Positions 1-11,825 are shown, numbered from the stretch's first letter. The stretch: 64,000 nucleotides of DNA from Gautieria morchelliformis (GCA_015179125.1 WHVA01000371.1:52361-116360); one strand, 5' to 3'. Numbers and translations are program-made. Notes: generated by a model not told the origin, from the sequence alone.

Positions 1-1702
1 TGACGCTTGCCGTTCGAAAATGGTTTCCAAACTTTGACCATGAGGTTGTCAAAGCAGGTGCCAGGTGTGCACCATCAGCTTTAGATCGGACTGACACTAA
101 AGCGATCGGGATAGAGTCGTATCTGCAGACACCAAGTTTCATGTTGCTGGTGTCCCTATTGAGGCACCCTGGCACCAGTATACGGCCAACAATTTCCCAA
201 CGATCACGACTTTAACAAGGGCTGGGTTGGAGACACGTCTTCGACGACTGGTACTGGCTACTTGCCCCAATGTTAAATATGTCCCAGGGGCCGTTATTTC
301 GCTCGTTAGATCAGAGTCGTCAGGTGACGCTATCGATTCGGTACGCGTCCGCTCTCGTGATGGTGAAGAGAGCAACATCCCAGCTACGCTTGTCATTGGT
401 AATATTCCAGCCATGACTTTCTCTTGAACTCAGGCCTGACTTCCGAACCAAAGACTGTACGGGACCTGCCCGAGGCGGGTTTAAGTGGCTCCAAAATCCT
501 TCCTTCACATCGACTTCTGGGACCGAGCAGCAAGTGTCTCCCTTGCCACTCGAGGCCCTCAAACACACTTACGACCCCAAGATGGCGTATACCACATGCG
601 CATTCGACGTGCCCCCGGCACTTATGTCGCCCATAAAAGCTCTCGGTTTCCCTGAGGACTTCGCAACCGCAGGATTGCTGTATGTCAGCGCCGCTGACCC
701 CAGTACCGACAGCCGAAATGTGATTATCGGAATGAAAGGAGAAAGCTCCGGTGCGTACCGCCTACAATCGTTAGTTGAATCTAACCGACTGGGAAAATAG
801 TCCAATTTGCTTGTGGAGGGTGGGATGTGCGCGAACGGATGACCAGTATAGCCGACATCAAGAAATTCCTTTCTGAGATGGTAGTATTACGTCCTGTCCC
901 AGATTGGATCTTTCGACGGCTCGAGTTATTTGAACAAGAGAAAGTGCCAGCCACTTACGTGTATGCTCGCTGTCGTGCGTTCATTCTCATTATGTTTGAA
1001 CGAACCCTACTAACACATTGTGCAGCGCCGTCGGTATATATCCAATACCATCTTGCTAAGAACATCCCTTCCAACTTCATTGCGATCGGGGACTCTGTCC
1101 TGACGCTCAATCCAGTCCGAGGGTAAGAACTGTCATTTAGTTCCGGAGTATCTGCTAAATATTCTGGATGCCCCCTTAGGCAGGGATGTACTAAAGCATG
1201 CGTCGAGGCAGTGACCCTGAACAGCTTGCCGATAAAATGCGCTGCTACTCCTACCGGAAACACTAAGGGCACTGGAAATCTACTTCCCAAAGACTTCAGT
1301 CGAAACTTCTTCCATTTACAGGCAAAGCGCACAGGAGCTCTATGGTCAGTGGCTTCTCGCTTCACTTACGCAGCGCTGCATCAGCTGATCATACTGATCT
1401 TAGGGACACGTATAAGTCCGAGGACTACGCATGGAAGACTACGACTCCCGCTAAAGGCGATAGCCTTGAGTCAGGTGCGTGGAAACGTGCATATGGAAAG
1501 GCTCTTCTTCAACTAGCGATAAAGGTAATCGTCTATATATTCAGTTCGGAGTAGATTTGACGATGTTATGGTCCAGGATCGAGATGTATCTGCGGTGTTC
1601 TGGCATGCGGGCAATTGGTTGACACCTTCAACCGAATTATTTTCTCCGATAATTATCTTGAAGCTTGCGTGGATGCAGGTGTCAGGTTGCTTCGGGTTGT
1701 AG
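1..1702 (+). CDS. FAD-dependent oxidoreductase, copy 1 (5' end outside window)
   Basis: C-terminal three quarters of a flavoprotein monooxygenase-like enzyme of the type with an N-terminal Rossmann FAD site. The first exon and the FAD dinucleotide motif lie left of the window. Visible family marks are the DCTGPARGG strand-turn motif (exon starting near 459) and the second FAD motif IGDSVLTLNPVRGQG (about 1085-1190, split by an intron). Introns follow the GT-AG rule at the same places as in the intact paralogue at 23923-26069. Relative to the copy at 19818-21936 it is one base shorter near 212, and this length keeps the exon in frame, so copy 1 looks more intact than copy 2. The stop is TAG at 1700-1702. 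The substrate is unknown; the family hydroxylates or otherwise oxidises small molecules using NAD(P)H, and the paralogues have an N-terminal membrane anchor. Confidence 0.75.
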
Positions 1703-2631
1703 TTGATTCATGCATGTGGTTGTGATCTATCCGTGATCCTGTTGAAATTCCGCTCTCCGCAAGTACTTTACAGCGTCGTACAATAATCACTAATGAATAT
1801 CAGTAATGATTTGATGAATCAAGAGCCGGAGCAGTGTCTGCCCTAAATCCAAGGTGGCAAGCGTAAGCCTCAGTGGGATTGTTATCCTCCTAGGTACTCC
1901 CTTTACTCTTAACTATTTATCCGCTCACTCGGAGTGACTTCTTGGAACAAGCTGTCAACTGTGAACCTTCCATGTCAGAGTGATGTTGGCCCTGGCCGTT
2001 TGCACTGCGCCGAGGCTAGTCTAGTGAGAAACCCCTGCGATGGTGGGAAGAAGTTCCAACTTATTCACAGTTCTGTTGCAGCGTACTGTTTGTGGAATGC
2101 GGGTTGAGCCGTATCGGACGCGTCGCGTCGGAGCGCGGGGCCAGGGTTGCATGGGTACTCACCGCGTTTTGTGGGTTAGTATTTGTAGTCCGAATATGCG
2201 CAAATAGCTGAGTTACTGCAGGCGTTCGGCAGTACTCTGAGTTCATCGACGGCAGGTAAATAGATCCAAAAATGCGATTCTTCTGTAACAATCCGTAGAT
2301 GCGCTAGGAAATGTGCTTTTGATTGTCACTTCAGAAAAAACATGTATTCTATAGTGTGAACTCATGAATTCCTCATCCTATGGGCCACACACCTATTCAG
2401 ATCCAAGTCACACCAAGCCTACGCATGCAAACATTATACTCACAACCCATTTACCTTAGTACAGATACATGCAGCCCTTTTCATCATGGCCACACTATTC
2501 AAAGCCCATGTACTAATTAAAGTACAAATTCCCGCATACATATACATGTGATGTGTCATCATGTAATATAAATGCACTGTGTCATTGAGAAAAAAAATTT
2601 CCATAAAAAACCATTAATCCTTTACCTTGCA
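1703..2631. other. Intergenic; tail of the duplicated segment
   Basis: No gene seen. The similarity to the copy 2 locus (20233-22281) continues to about 2045, including non-coding sequence, and then stops abruptly. The rest is unremarkable and becomes AT-rich. Confidence 0.6.
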
Positions 2632-3757
2632 GTACTGCACCTGTACCACTGCCACTAGAGCTCATGCGGGGAAGTAATCCCTTCCCACCCGACCCACATG
2701 GCAAGCCCCCACCATCGCTGAAGAGTCCCATGCTGCGCTGCGACTGGTACAGGCTAGCAGCTGATGCACATGAGGCCTGCTAGAAGGAGCACCTTGCCAG
2801 AGAGGAATCTGAGACTGAGCCCAAGAGTGATTATAACCTAACCAGCCCTTCTAAGCTTCTTCCAACGAAACTGGCCCATGCTGCCCCAGTGGAGGAAAAC
2901 ACTGCAAGACCAAAGCCCATTCCTTCTAAACCTACTAGCGTATCTGGTAAGTGACACATGAACCAATATCAATAAATTATTATGATGCACTTGTTACCTC
3001 TCTCTTAGTTGGCGGCACTTCTGCTAATGTTGAAAGTCATGCAGGATAGGTTGCGTATGTGTGGGGGAATCGTAAGGTCATCGAGAGACATGGATAGAAT
3101 AGAGATGGGAATACAACTTCGGTTGTATGCGCTAACACCGCGCCCAGTGACAACAACAGACACACCGACCGACACCAACGTCCAGTCAAAGATAACACGG
3201 GTGACTTCACTGAGTCAACAAGATGGAGATTATACTGCCTGGATTGTTATTGTACAGTAGCTAGCTATTTAACTACTTGGGACGAAGCTATACTAGGATA
3301 GAAGTGGAAAGGGGTTGTGGAGCGATCAAGTGCCACCAGTGCGTGATGCATGCACCGGCACCGGAGCTGTGCCTATCATATGGAATTTAATGTATGCATC
3401 AGAAATGATGGAGCGCCTTCCCGCTCCATCGGATCTGTGCCTCGGTCAACCCCAGAACCCGGCTCAGGGTCAAAGCCACCGGTTAGAGGCACGCGCGAGT
3501 GACAGCGCGCGTGCATGCCCTAGAGTGGGCCGGGATTGCATATGGGTGTAGATATGGAGTCAGAAGGTCGTTAGGAGTTTGTTAGTGATGAATATGAATG
3601 TATAGCTCGATTTTCCTATTCATAACAGCTAAGACCACTCAGAAACCTGCAAATCATGCTATAACTTATGGTAAGATTGCGGCATTGTTCTGGCCTCACT
3701 CACCTTCGTTGATGTCATTTTCAGCTTCTCAAAATGTGCATGTTGCCAATAACATAT

Positions 3758-3924
3758 GTGAAGGAAAACAGCGATGCGCTTGATAGCAAAATGACGATGC
3801 ACAACAGCAGGTTACAACCGCACGAGCAATTAATGCACATCCAGTACTCCTTTATAAACCATTCCTCAGTGTCTCAGCCTGACACTATGAGTGATGCCAC
3901 CATGACGTCGCTCGCTCTCCAACA
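3758..3924. repeat. 167-bp direct repeat, left copy
   Basis: Starts gtgaaggaaaacagcgatgc and ends in ctcgctctccaaca. It is matched by 4456-4622 at the same length with only a handful of substitutions. The two copies bracket a block that contains short interrupted tandem repeats. Confidence 0.85.
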
Positions 3925-4082
3925 CACCTCCTCGAGCGGCGTCGAATCTAAAGCACCTCCTGAAACTCAGGGTGCAAAATCTTCATCACCCCCCTTCTAC
4001 AGCATCTGTAAAGTGGCCCTGCCATGCTTCGGGCAAAGAGACAACGACAAGAGAGTAAAGGCGAATGAACAGAAGGGGGGCG

Positions 4083-4440
4083 GGGGGCACACTTTCGTTA
4101 GGTGTGGCTTTCGTTAGGCCGGCAATCGATGTGCTTTTGGTAGGCACAATTACAATCAACGGTTTGGCACACTTTCATTAGGCGTGGCACACTTTCGGTA
4201 GGTGTGACTTCCAAGGGTTAGCACGCTTTCAATAGGCGTGGCTTTCGATGAAACTTGAGCTTTCGGTAGGCTCGAGCATGGTACACACTTTCGGTAGGCG
4301 TGGCGCACTTTCGGTAGGTGCGACTTCCGGGTCGGTTTAACACGCTTTCAATAGGCGTGTTCTTCGACGACTAAGCGCACTTTCGTTAGGCGTGACTCAG
4401 TAAGCGGGTTTCAATGTCGATTTCGGCCTCGACGGGGCTA
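4083..4440. repeat. Degenerate tandem repeats with core CTTTCGGTAGGCGTG
   Basis: About ten irregularly spaced copies of a motif like CACTTTCGGTAGGCGTGG (variants cattagg, gttagg, aataggc) occur in this stretch. Spacing is variable, so it is not a clean satellite. No reading frame is shared. It lies inside the pair of 167-bp direct repeats. Confidence 0.7.
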
Positions 4441-4455
4441 GAGTATCGTGTGGTT

Positions 4456-4622
4456 GTGAAGGAAAACAGCGATGCGCTTGATAGCAAAACGACGATGCAC
4501 AACAGCGGGTTACAACCACACGAGCAATTAATGCACATCCAGTACTAATTTATAAACCATTACTCAGTGTCTCAGCCTGAAACTATGAGTGACGCCACCA
4601 TGACGTCGCTCGCTCTCCAACA
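4456..4622. repeat. 167-bp direct repeat, right copy
   Basis: Near-identical to 3758-3924. The same-direction pair suggests either an inserted block bounded by its own terminal repeats or a local tandem duplication later filled with other sequence. Confidence 0.85.
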
Positions 4623-6673
4623 ATATGGATAGGCCACAGTGATGCACATGGCCTTGCAAAGATGGGAGGGTAAGCGTGACTACGAGAACAGTGTCTGGTC
4701 TCTATTACTCTCTGTTGCTTGTCTAGTATTGATGGCCCTTTGAATCAACTCTCCAAGATTATCTTAAAAGCAAGGCAGCCGCTTACCTCGCCGGCCATAC
4801 TTAGTACTGGTGCTTTGGTGGAAATAGATCTTGCTGGAGCTTTGAAGGCAAATGTACGTGAACTGGATGTGGTGGTAGGAGGTGCATCACACCAACACAT
4901 GCAGCTTTGTAAACAGGTTGCACCCTGTAGATAAATTAAATGATGAAGCTGGTGGTTCTCCAATGCAAGCCAAAGGTAGGCGATCACAGCTCCCCCAAAG
5001 GGGATGATCCTTGAAGTGCGTTAGTGGCAGGAAAGGCAGTGGGGTGGTGCTGACATTGAATTATGACAAAGGTCATCTTCTTGCCAAAATGAAGTTGAAG
5101 GACCTAACAAAGCAGGAAAAAGAGCTTAAGAGCAAGTTGCAGGTGAGTACGCTTATGATGGAGTTGCTTACATTAAATGAACATTATGAACAACATTGTG
5201 CGTAGGATCTTCAAGGACCTCACTGGAATATGGGTTATGTGGAAAAAATATGCTGAACCAATTCCTTTGCCAGATCCTCTCAAACCTGGAGCTAATGATG
5301 CCTGACTTCACTGAAGATGTGGGCCATCAAAGTAATAGCGCCATACTTAGCAAAACGGCCGATCTCACAGTGCATGAAATAAATGTAAGTTATACGCTCA
5401 AGCATCACTCTGTTGTGTCAGCTCACCTTCACATCAGGATAATCCACCTGACATTGTCCTCAAGCTGTACTCTTCTGTCCCGTTGAAGCATACTTTGCTC
5501 TATGAGTTTACCAAGATGACCGTTCCATGGCTACATTACAAAATATCAGGCACAGACAGATAACATCAAGAAAAAAATGGAATAAACTAACCGGAAAGTT
5601 GCCCATCACAGGCGTGGGTGAGAGGATGTGAGTGGCTCTGACGTTTGGAGCTGAGATGAATGACTCACATGTAGACAGAAGATGGGATGGCAACTGGCCA
5701 CAGTTCCCCAATGTGTAGTGAATTATGGCTTCGATCCATCAGCTATCTTGCATGTCAACTGGATGTCAGATGAGGATAATGAGCCTGAAGGAATAGGCAT
5801 GTATGAAACTATGCATGAGAGGCAAGAAGCCATGATGGTATGGAGGGCAGATGCTTGCAACTTGTTATTATATGTAGCTTCACCCATTTTATTCTCAGAT
5901 TATATAAAAGAAGAGGGTGAAAGTATCTGGCAATTTTATTGTTGGGATATAAATAATTCTACTTTTGTCCCTCACAAGTGCCATCTCTGCTGATGAGAAC
6001 ACCTCTTTTTATTTTTATGTGTTTTCTTATTTTTTCTACCAACTTTTAATATACACTATATCATTATAACTATTCATATTAATACTCCTTCTCATATATA
6101 TTACAAATATCTATCCAACTACTATTACTCCATATTGTAGTCTAATACTCTCTCATATGTATATATATCTCCAAGATGTTTAAATATATACCAAATCTTC
6201 TAATAACATCTATTATTCTCCTTATAAATACTACTAATATTTCTATATGTTGTTATTGATACTCTAATATATATTATATACTCATATATGCTGTATCACA
6301 TGACCTTTTTGATTATCCTCCAAGGACCAGTTGCCTGCATTGTCTGGGAATCACAGGTGATATCGGGCTTCATGACGATCTCGCTCTGCTGGAGGTGATA
6401 AGACCAGAATGGCACAATGATTATATAAGTGTGCATGATGCCTAAATCACTGTGGAATACCACCATTTGAAATAAAGACATCTGGCCTCTTTCATTAGCT
6501 CTGCCATATCCACTCTCTTTCCCTCAGTTCTGTTGGAGTCAGGGTCGGTAAGCGGAGAACGCAGGGCCAAGTAGGTTAGGGGAAGGCTTTATCATCGTAT
6601 AGTAAAACAGTATTACTGGCCTCGGTCAAGTATGACCGAGGCCCTATATCTACTCGCTCCACAATCGCTAACC

Positions 6674-6700
6674 CCTCAGTGAACTGACCGTTCACTGAGG
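6674..6700. repeat. Hairpin, 11-bp perfect arms (copy 1)
   Basis: CCTCAGTGAAC, a 5-base loop TGACC, then GTTCACTGAGG. It recurs at 6786-6811 with a 10-bp stem and the same loop. A related stem (CTCTCTCAGTGA) is at 28855-28887. Confidence 0.85.
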
Positions 6701-6785
6701 TACGTGCCCCCATCCCATTATGCATCCCAATAGTATACTTACTGTTGTGTAGGCTTCATTCTACTAGGTAGAGTACTTATATACA

Positions 6786-6811
6786 CTCAGTGAACTGACC
6801 GTTCACTGAGG
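6786..6811. repeat. Hairpin, 10-bp arms (copy 2)
   Basis: The same stem and the same TGACC loop as 6674-6700; only the outermost base differs. Confidence 0.8.
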
Positions 6812-6938
6812 CTTCATTCTACTAGACACTGCGCATAACCGCTACAAGTTCAGCTGAGTGTCAGAGTTCCAAGTATAAGCACATCAAGAAGTCAGATAGG
6901 GGCATAGGGAACCCGCCCTCACTGCCCCATATCCCTTC

Positions 6939-7136
6939 ATGATCAATGGGCTGTGGTGGTTTGCGATGAGGGAAGGTAAGCATGGAGAGTACTTACAGTC
7001 TTGGTCTTTGTTCAACAACCCTCCCAACTTGGGTGAATTCAAGGAGATCAAGATCATGCAGGTTCTGAAGGAAGTTGGTGATGGAGCTGACAACAAGGAA
7101 GAAGAAGATCACGAGGGTGAGAAAGTGGACAATTAG
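6939..7136 (+). CDS. Short ORF, 65 residues, unidentified
   Basis: Starts MINGLWWFAMREGKHGEYL and ends in an acidic tail (NKEEEDHEGEKVDN). I do not recognise it. Composition is protein-like, but no partner exon or domain is visible, and it may be a fragment of an older element. Confidence 0.25.
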   Translation: MINGLWWFAMREGKHGEYLQSWSLFNNPPNLGEFKEIKIMQVLKEVGDGADNKEEEDHEGEKVDN

Positions 7137-7477
7137 AGAGCCCAGGTGACATACGGATAGGGCCTATTCGTATTGGGGAAATATGCATAAGTTATTCCGC
7201 GCCTGCATGTGGCATGTTGTGCACAATAGAGATAACACAGTACCTTGTCACTCAACCTCGTGTCTCAATTGACCGACCTCTTTGAAGAGTCAATAATAGG
7301 ACAGGGCAAATTCATTTAGCCTCTCCACACTCTTCCTAATAATCAACATGAATCTATGAGTTGTGTTGCAAAATTTTGATAACGAACCATATAGTGTTCT
7401 TGTGGCACTCTAATTTCATCTCATTGTTCACTTTGAATAGATACTCTTTCTTCGGCTCAATCAATACTGCCTCTCAC
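7137..7477. other. Intergenic, nothing recognised
   Basis: No gene, repeat or regulatory site that I can support. Confidence 0.5.
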
Positions 7478-8095
7478 TGTGAAGAGTAAGAGTGTCTAAG
7501 TATTTTATTGAGTGAGGATATGATTCAGACTTCGATGTGAAGTCGAATCGAGTGGAGGATTGTTTTGAAGAGAATAGTTTATGCAGTGTATGTGCATAGT
7601 GAGATAGAATTTAGCACAAGTGATGTGTATCGAGATGAAAACTTGTATGGGTAACAGATGAGTTCGATTGACTGACTTGATACAGTACATGTGTTTAGCT
7701 ATTTATCTGAAGTGCAGGATGAGCTAGGACACAAGGGGTGTAGGTGCGTGGGAAGGTGCATGTATGCAGCTCAGGGGTTGATGGGCCGGGTGCTGCAGTG
7801 AGTGCGTATCTTACTTATTGATAGGGGAAGGATGTGTATGATTGAGAGGATCAGAAACGAAAGGCATGTGTTTGGAAAGGAAAATGGAAGGAAAGAAAGA
7901 AAGAACGTATGTGACGGACTAGCCATCGAATTGCTCCACGGATCAGTACATCTCGGGCTCGGGCTCTATCTCGACTCAGGGGTGGGTGGACGGGTTGTTG
8001 GGTCAGCTGCATGTCCGTGGGTTGGTAGGGTGTTGTGGAATGAGGTGTGTGAATGCGCATGGACTTGCGGGGGTGTATGTAGGTTAGGGGAGGTT
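7478..8095 (-). mobile_element. Diverged LTR-like copy, inverted relative to 16893-17575
   Basis: The reverse complement of this segment aligns along its length with the solo LTR at 16893-17575. Both contain ctccactcgattcgacttc, followed after a few differing bases by cgaagtctgaatc. Both also contain gataaatag and the gcccgag words near the 5' end. The 3' end (tgtgaagag on the plus strand) corresponds to the ttcaca end of the other copy. The 5' terminus is not conserved, so it is probably truncated or decayed. It has no coding capacity. Confidence 0.6.
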
Positions 8096-8199
8096 TGAGT
8101 GTGGGTATAGAATATGTGTGTGTGTTTGTGAACTTATAAAAACACATCAAAAACCCTGCAAAAAACTTTAAACTTTTTTACAATTTTCTTGCTCAAAAA

Positions 8200-8326
8200 T
8201 TCTAACAAAAACACAAAATTTTGTTTAAGTTTTTTTACATTAAAAACACTAAAAAAATTTGGAATATCTTTACAGTTTTTTGAACAGTTTTTCAGACCAG
8301 AAAATTTTTATATGCCTCCAGTGTCT
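8200..8326. mobile_element. Decayed terminus resembling the 29744-30319 miniature element
   Basis: Ends in cctccagtgtctgg, preceded by ttggaatatctttacag and aaaattttta. This parallels the right terminus of the miniature element at 30319 (tggaatatcctta ... aaattttgcc ... tctccagtg). I cannot find the partner terminus, so this is a fragment at best. Confidence 0.35.
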
Positions 8327-8422
8327 GGTGGAGATATGGTTATTAACATCACAGTAGCATGATAAGATTGGAAACTGACTGAGTGGGCCTGGGTTAGTCT
8401 GCATGTAAATACCCTACTTGCC

Positions 8423-8680
8423 TGCATTGCCATTAAGGCAATGCACACTACTGGATGTATTGGTTAATGACAGTGGATCCCTGTGGATCCACTGTATAGT
8501 TCTTGCATGGGAACCGCACAGTGGTTCCCCAGATCACCTTACCTTACACTGTCACTATGTAGCACATGGAATAACCACATATTGGTTGAGTTCTGCTTGC
8601 CCTTGTGATACAAGGTTCTGAGATTCTACTCCTTTACACCTTTTTGAACTTCTTGCAGTTGTTCACTTGGTGAACAACTG
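8423..8680. repeat. Cluster of four short perfect hairpins
   Basis: Four unrelated stem-loops lie in 260 bases: 8423-8445 (TGCATTGCC, 9-bp arms, loop attaa); 8470-8495 (ACAGTGGATCC, 11-bp arms, loop ctgt); 8509-8529 (GGGAACC, 7-bp arms); and 8656-8680 (CAGTTGTTCAC, 11-bp arms, loop ttg). A weaker CCTTGT/ACAAGG pair lies near 8601. No T-run follows them, so they do not look like simple terminators. Confidence 0.7.
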
Positions 8681-8787
8681 ATTTGTGGAAATCCACACGA
8701 TCTTGAAGAATATTGCTGCATTGACGGCTGTTCCATTGAAAAACATCCAGTAGACCCTCTACTGTTGACTGTGAGCATGAAGATTCC

Positions 8788-9105
8788 ATGGAGTTGAAGA
8801 TGGATGCAAGCTTCCAGCTCATGGCCCCCATCCAGGAGCAGCCTAGTGACACCATGGCTGACCCAACCTTGGGCTCAGAACCCAGGATACTGGAGGATGG
8901 AGAGGTCATAGACCTCACCACACTCGTTCCCCCAATCGAGGATGAAGAGCACCCTGACCACATATCTCCAAGCGTGGTCAAGGATGGGATGCCACCAGGC
9001 AGCAAGGTGGCATCCCCACCCCAATCCCCCTTGCCCATGAGAGGTAATGGCCAAGATGTCTCACAGCCATCTGATAGAAGAGCCTCAGGATCAGGTCAAA
9101 CTTGA
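8788..9105 (+). CDS. Unidentified acidic/proline-rich ORF, 105 residues
   Basis: Opens MELKMDASFQLMAPIQEQPS and contains an acidic proline-rich stretch (DLTTLVPPIEDEEHPD). The stop lies 8 bases before the LTR at 9114. It has the look of a disordered N-terminal region of a transposon gag or of a host protein cut by the LTR insertion, but I recognise no domain. The bias is protein-like over the whole length. Confidence 0.35.
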   Translation: MELKMDASFQLMAPIQEQPSDTMADPTLGSEPRILEDGEVIDLTTLVPPIEDEEHPDHISPSVVKDGMPPGSKVASPPQSPLPMRGNGQDVSQPSDRRASGSGQT

Positions 9106-9113
9106 AGGCAAGC

Positions 9114-9575
9114 TGTTAAGGCCTATTCCCGAGTCAGACCCGAAAGCCTCGGCCTCGGCTCTCACTTGGAAACCCTTCTCAGCTTAACTTGGGTTCTCAT
9201 CGGTTCATCATTCACCCTGACTTCCTTTCCTAGATAATCCTGTTCCATTTCTGATGGTCGTGCACCTAACCTTCTTCCTGCTTGATACGGGCATCAATTC
9301 CCTCTTTCCATCCCTTACAATTAGTATATAAACCCCCTGTCATGTATGCTAAATCCTCAGTTCTGATATTGACTTAGATCCTCATCTCTTCCGCTTCTGT
9401 CTGATCACATTTCCGAACCTTGGCTTCAAGCTGAATCTGTTCCCAAATCTGTTTCCTGAAATTAGGGTGGAACACTGTAGTGGGTGCAACCTACAAAGTT
9501 GAAGCCAAGCCCTGTGTTCCTGAACCTCAGCTCAGCCCTCGGGTTGAGTCTTAAGTATGACTAACATTCTTAACA
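9114..9575 (+). mobile_element. LTR of Gypsy-type element (plus strand), 462 bp
   Basis: Begins TGTTAAG and ends CTTAACA, a perfect 7-bp terminal inverted repeat with TG...CA ends. A TATA-like agtatataaa lies near 9332. The gag reading frame of the same family follows 35 bases downstream. The sequence is similar to the reverse complement of the LTR pieces at 11459-11825 and 16495-18877. Confidence 0.75.
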
Positions 9576-9609
9576 GTATATTAGAACACTCCACACACAG
9601 TTGTTCAAT

Positions 9610-11290
9610 ATGCCTATCACTAGATCTTACACCCGTGCCCGCAGTAACCGCGTTACCCCGACCATAGAGGCCTGCCACGCATGAGGTGCTTCAAACCACC
9701 CTGCAAACACCCCATTCCATCAGCGCTACGATAACCCCCTTCTCATCTTGACGCTGGGTCATCGGTGCTGTTCACAGACATATCAGCAAGGTTCCCAAAT
9801 ATCCCTGGGGTGAGTCCCCCAACCCTAGCGAACCTGGTGGTGGTGGTCATGGTAGTGATGACAATTCCGGTTCCGAGCATAACTCCAATCCTGATGCAGA
9901 GGCCCCGAGACTGAACCCCAACCCAAATGCAGAGACAGACAGTAAGGAACAGGTTGGGCGCCATATGCTCGCCGCTTTGGAAACGCTCGCCAACAATGGA
10001 CTTGGTGGAGGAGACTGTGCCGATTCAAAGGCAAAACTTTGGGAACCCAACCAATTTGACAGTTTGGACCCAAAGACACTCTGAGGTTTCCTTCTCCAGT
10101 GCATGTTGATTTCTGTGCCAAACCCCAAGCTTTCTGAGATGGTTCTGTGAAAGTGAACTACATTCTGTCCTTCCTCAAAGGAACGGCCCTTGATTATTTT
10201 GAGCCCTTCCTTACCGACAACCCTCCCAACGAGCCCATCTGGGCCTCAGATTATGGCATCTTCATGGAAGAGCTTTACCTGAATTTCAGCCCCTACTATC
10301 AGGTCACCGACGCCAAGGTAGAGCTCAAAAACCTTGTCATGAAGGACAGCCACAAGGCAACTCGGTTTTTTTGTTGATTTTTACAGGCTCGCATCCATGC
10401 TTCAGCACAATGATTTGGCTTTGCATCGCTGAGCATATCTTGCTCTGCCAAAGTGAATGAAAGATGAAATGGTGCATTTCGACAAACCCTGAACCCTTGA
10501 CGACCTCCGAGATCTTGTCCAGAAAATCAACCAAAGGTATTGGGAAGGTTGCAGTGAAGCCTCTTGCGAGGCTCACACTGCACCCAAACCTGAGGCCAAA
10601 GACAAGTCCAACCAAAACCAAGCCCCTCAGAACAATGACCGACATCAAGGTCAAAGTTCTGGCAACTCCAATGCCAATGCTGGTAATAACAACCAACGCA
10701 AAGGCAAGGACAAGCACAAAGGGAATAACATGTCCGAGGGTCAGAAAAAACATGACTACGCTCACAAGCTTGGCAAGGATGGCAAACTCACACCCAAAGA
10801 ATTCCAGCCTCGCATGGATAACAACCTCTGCCTAGTTTTTGTGCAGAGTGGCCACCGTGTGAAGGACTGCCCCAAGGCCATGTCAGCTTCTGACGGGAAG
10901 ATGTCTGATAACAAGGCTGAATCATTGGCTTTGGGCCAAAAAATTAATCAGTGACCCTCTGACCTCCATGCAAATTGACTCAACTTGCACAGTAGAGGAG
11001 GTAAGAATCAATGCTTCAGCTCTTTTCTCCCTGAACTCTCTTGTAATTAGTTTGTCCTCGTCTCTTATCCCGAACCAAAAATTTAAAGCACTAGTAGATT
11101 CTGGCTCTACCCATTGTTTCATAGAATCTGCCTTTGCCCATAAATACACTCTCTGAACCTGTTCCATAGATCCAATCCTGCTCCGTTTATTTGATGGTAG
11201 TACAACTTCAGTAATTACTGAAACTGTAGAGCTACTTATCCGTTTCCCCGATGGTCACATGATGCAGGGTCTCGATGAAGTCAGTTACGA
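9610..11290 (+). pseudogene. Gypsy gag-protease remnant
   Basis: Begins MPITRSYTRARS directly after the LTR. The Gag matrix/capsid region (VNYILSFLKGTALDYF near 10150) is followed by a retrotransposon-type zinc knuckle that has lost a cysteine (CLVFVQSGHRVKDC near 10828). Next comes the aspartic protease with its active-site motif LVDSGSTHCFI near 11092. The frame is broken by many stops and shifts, and homology stops at about 11280 in the protease, so reverse transcriptase and integrase are absent. It is a dead 5' fragment of the family whose minus-strand member lies at 11459-18877. Confidence 0.75.
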
Positions 11291-11458
11291 TTTTGACTGT
11301 TGAATTTGGATTTAGTATCACAGTTGTCCTGTATTGCATGCAGCGTCTGTATAAAGTACCTCCAGGTCAAACAACAAACAGAGAATATGAACCCTGCCTT
11401 GGCCTTCTGTAGGTTTACGAACCCTAAGGAAATGCAAATCCATCTCATCCATCTCATC

Positions 11459-11825
11459 TGTTGAGGTTGTGTTCATACTGTAGTGAGGCTATACCAAAGC
11501 CGAACTCAGGTCTCAGGTCGGAGGGCTTGGCTTCAACCTCTTGGGTTGCACCCACTCGATGTTCCACCCTAATTTCAGGAGCGGTATCGGCTATAAGCCG
11601 AGATGCGGGTTTCGATATCAAGCAGAGGGTCTCAAGTACGATATCTTAACTGAGGAGCTACTGTACATGGACTGGAGGTTTATATAGTAAAGTAGCGTGC
11701 AGGGTTGCGAAGAGAACATGATCGGGTCAACGGTGAGGGGGACAAGGGTCAGGTAAACAGGGAACTAACTAGAAAAGGGAATCAGGGGTGATGGGAAGTG
11801 CAAAGGGAAACCCAAATGAAAGCCG
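11459..11825 (-). mobile_element. 3' LTR of the minus-strand Gypsy element, incomplete
   Basis: Matches 16495-16745 plus the first part of 18686-18877 in the same orientation (shared words gccgaactcagg, gttccaccctaatttcagga, catggactggagg). The portion closest to the pol gene is missing, where it abuts the integrase end near 11825-11840. Confidence 0.65.

Larger units (their letters stand above)
2632..5998 (+). pseudogene. Unidentified spliced gene, fragmented
   Basis: Several stretches look like exons of one plus-strand gene but I do not recognise the product. One lies between a 3' splice site (ccttgcag, near 2631) and a donor (gtaagtgac, near 2947) and reads as a proline- and serine-rich segment with one internal stop (HEAC*KEHL). 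Others are 4717-4918 (IDGPLNQLSKIILKARQPL, then a charged region), 5011-5142 (lysine-rich, ending KELKSKLQ before a gtgagt donor), about 5205-5384, and about 5440-5545, where splicing out gtaagt...catcag joins HEIN to DNPPDIVLKLYSS in frame. An open stretch at 5682-5993 may be the 3' part. Between the first and second pieces lies an insertion-like block bounded by 167-bp direct repeats. Internal stops and shifts argue for a decayed gene, and a different exon choice is possible. Confidence 0.3.
5999..6938. other. AT-rich intergenic stretch with two hairpins
   Basis: No gene seen. 6000-6300 is strongly AT-rich. Two copies of a short hairpin lie at 6674-6700 and 6786-6811. A 16-base word, ggcttcattctactag, occurs once between the hairpins (about 6752) and again immediately after the second one. 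Confidence 0.6.
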
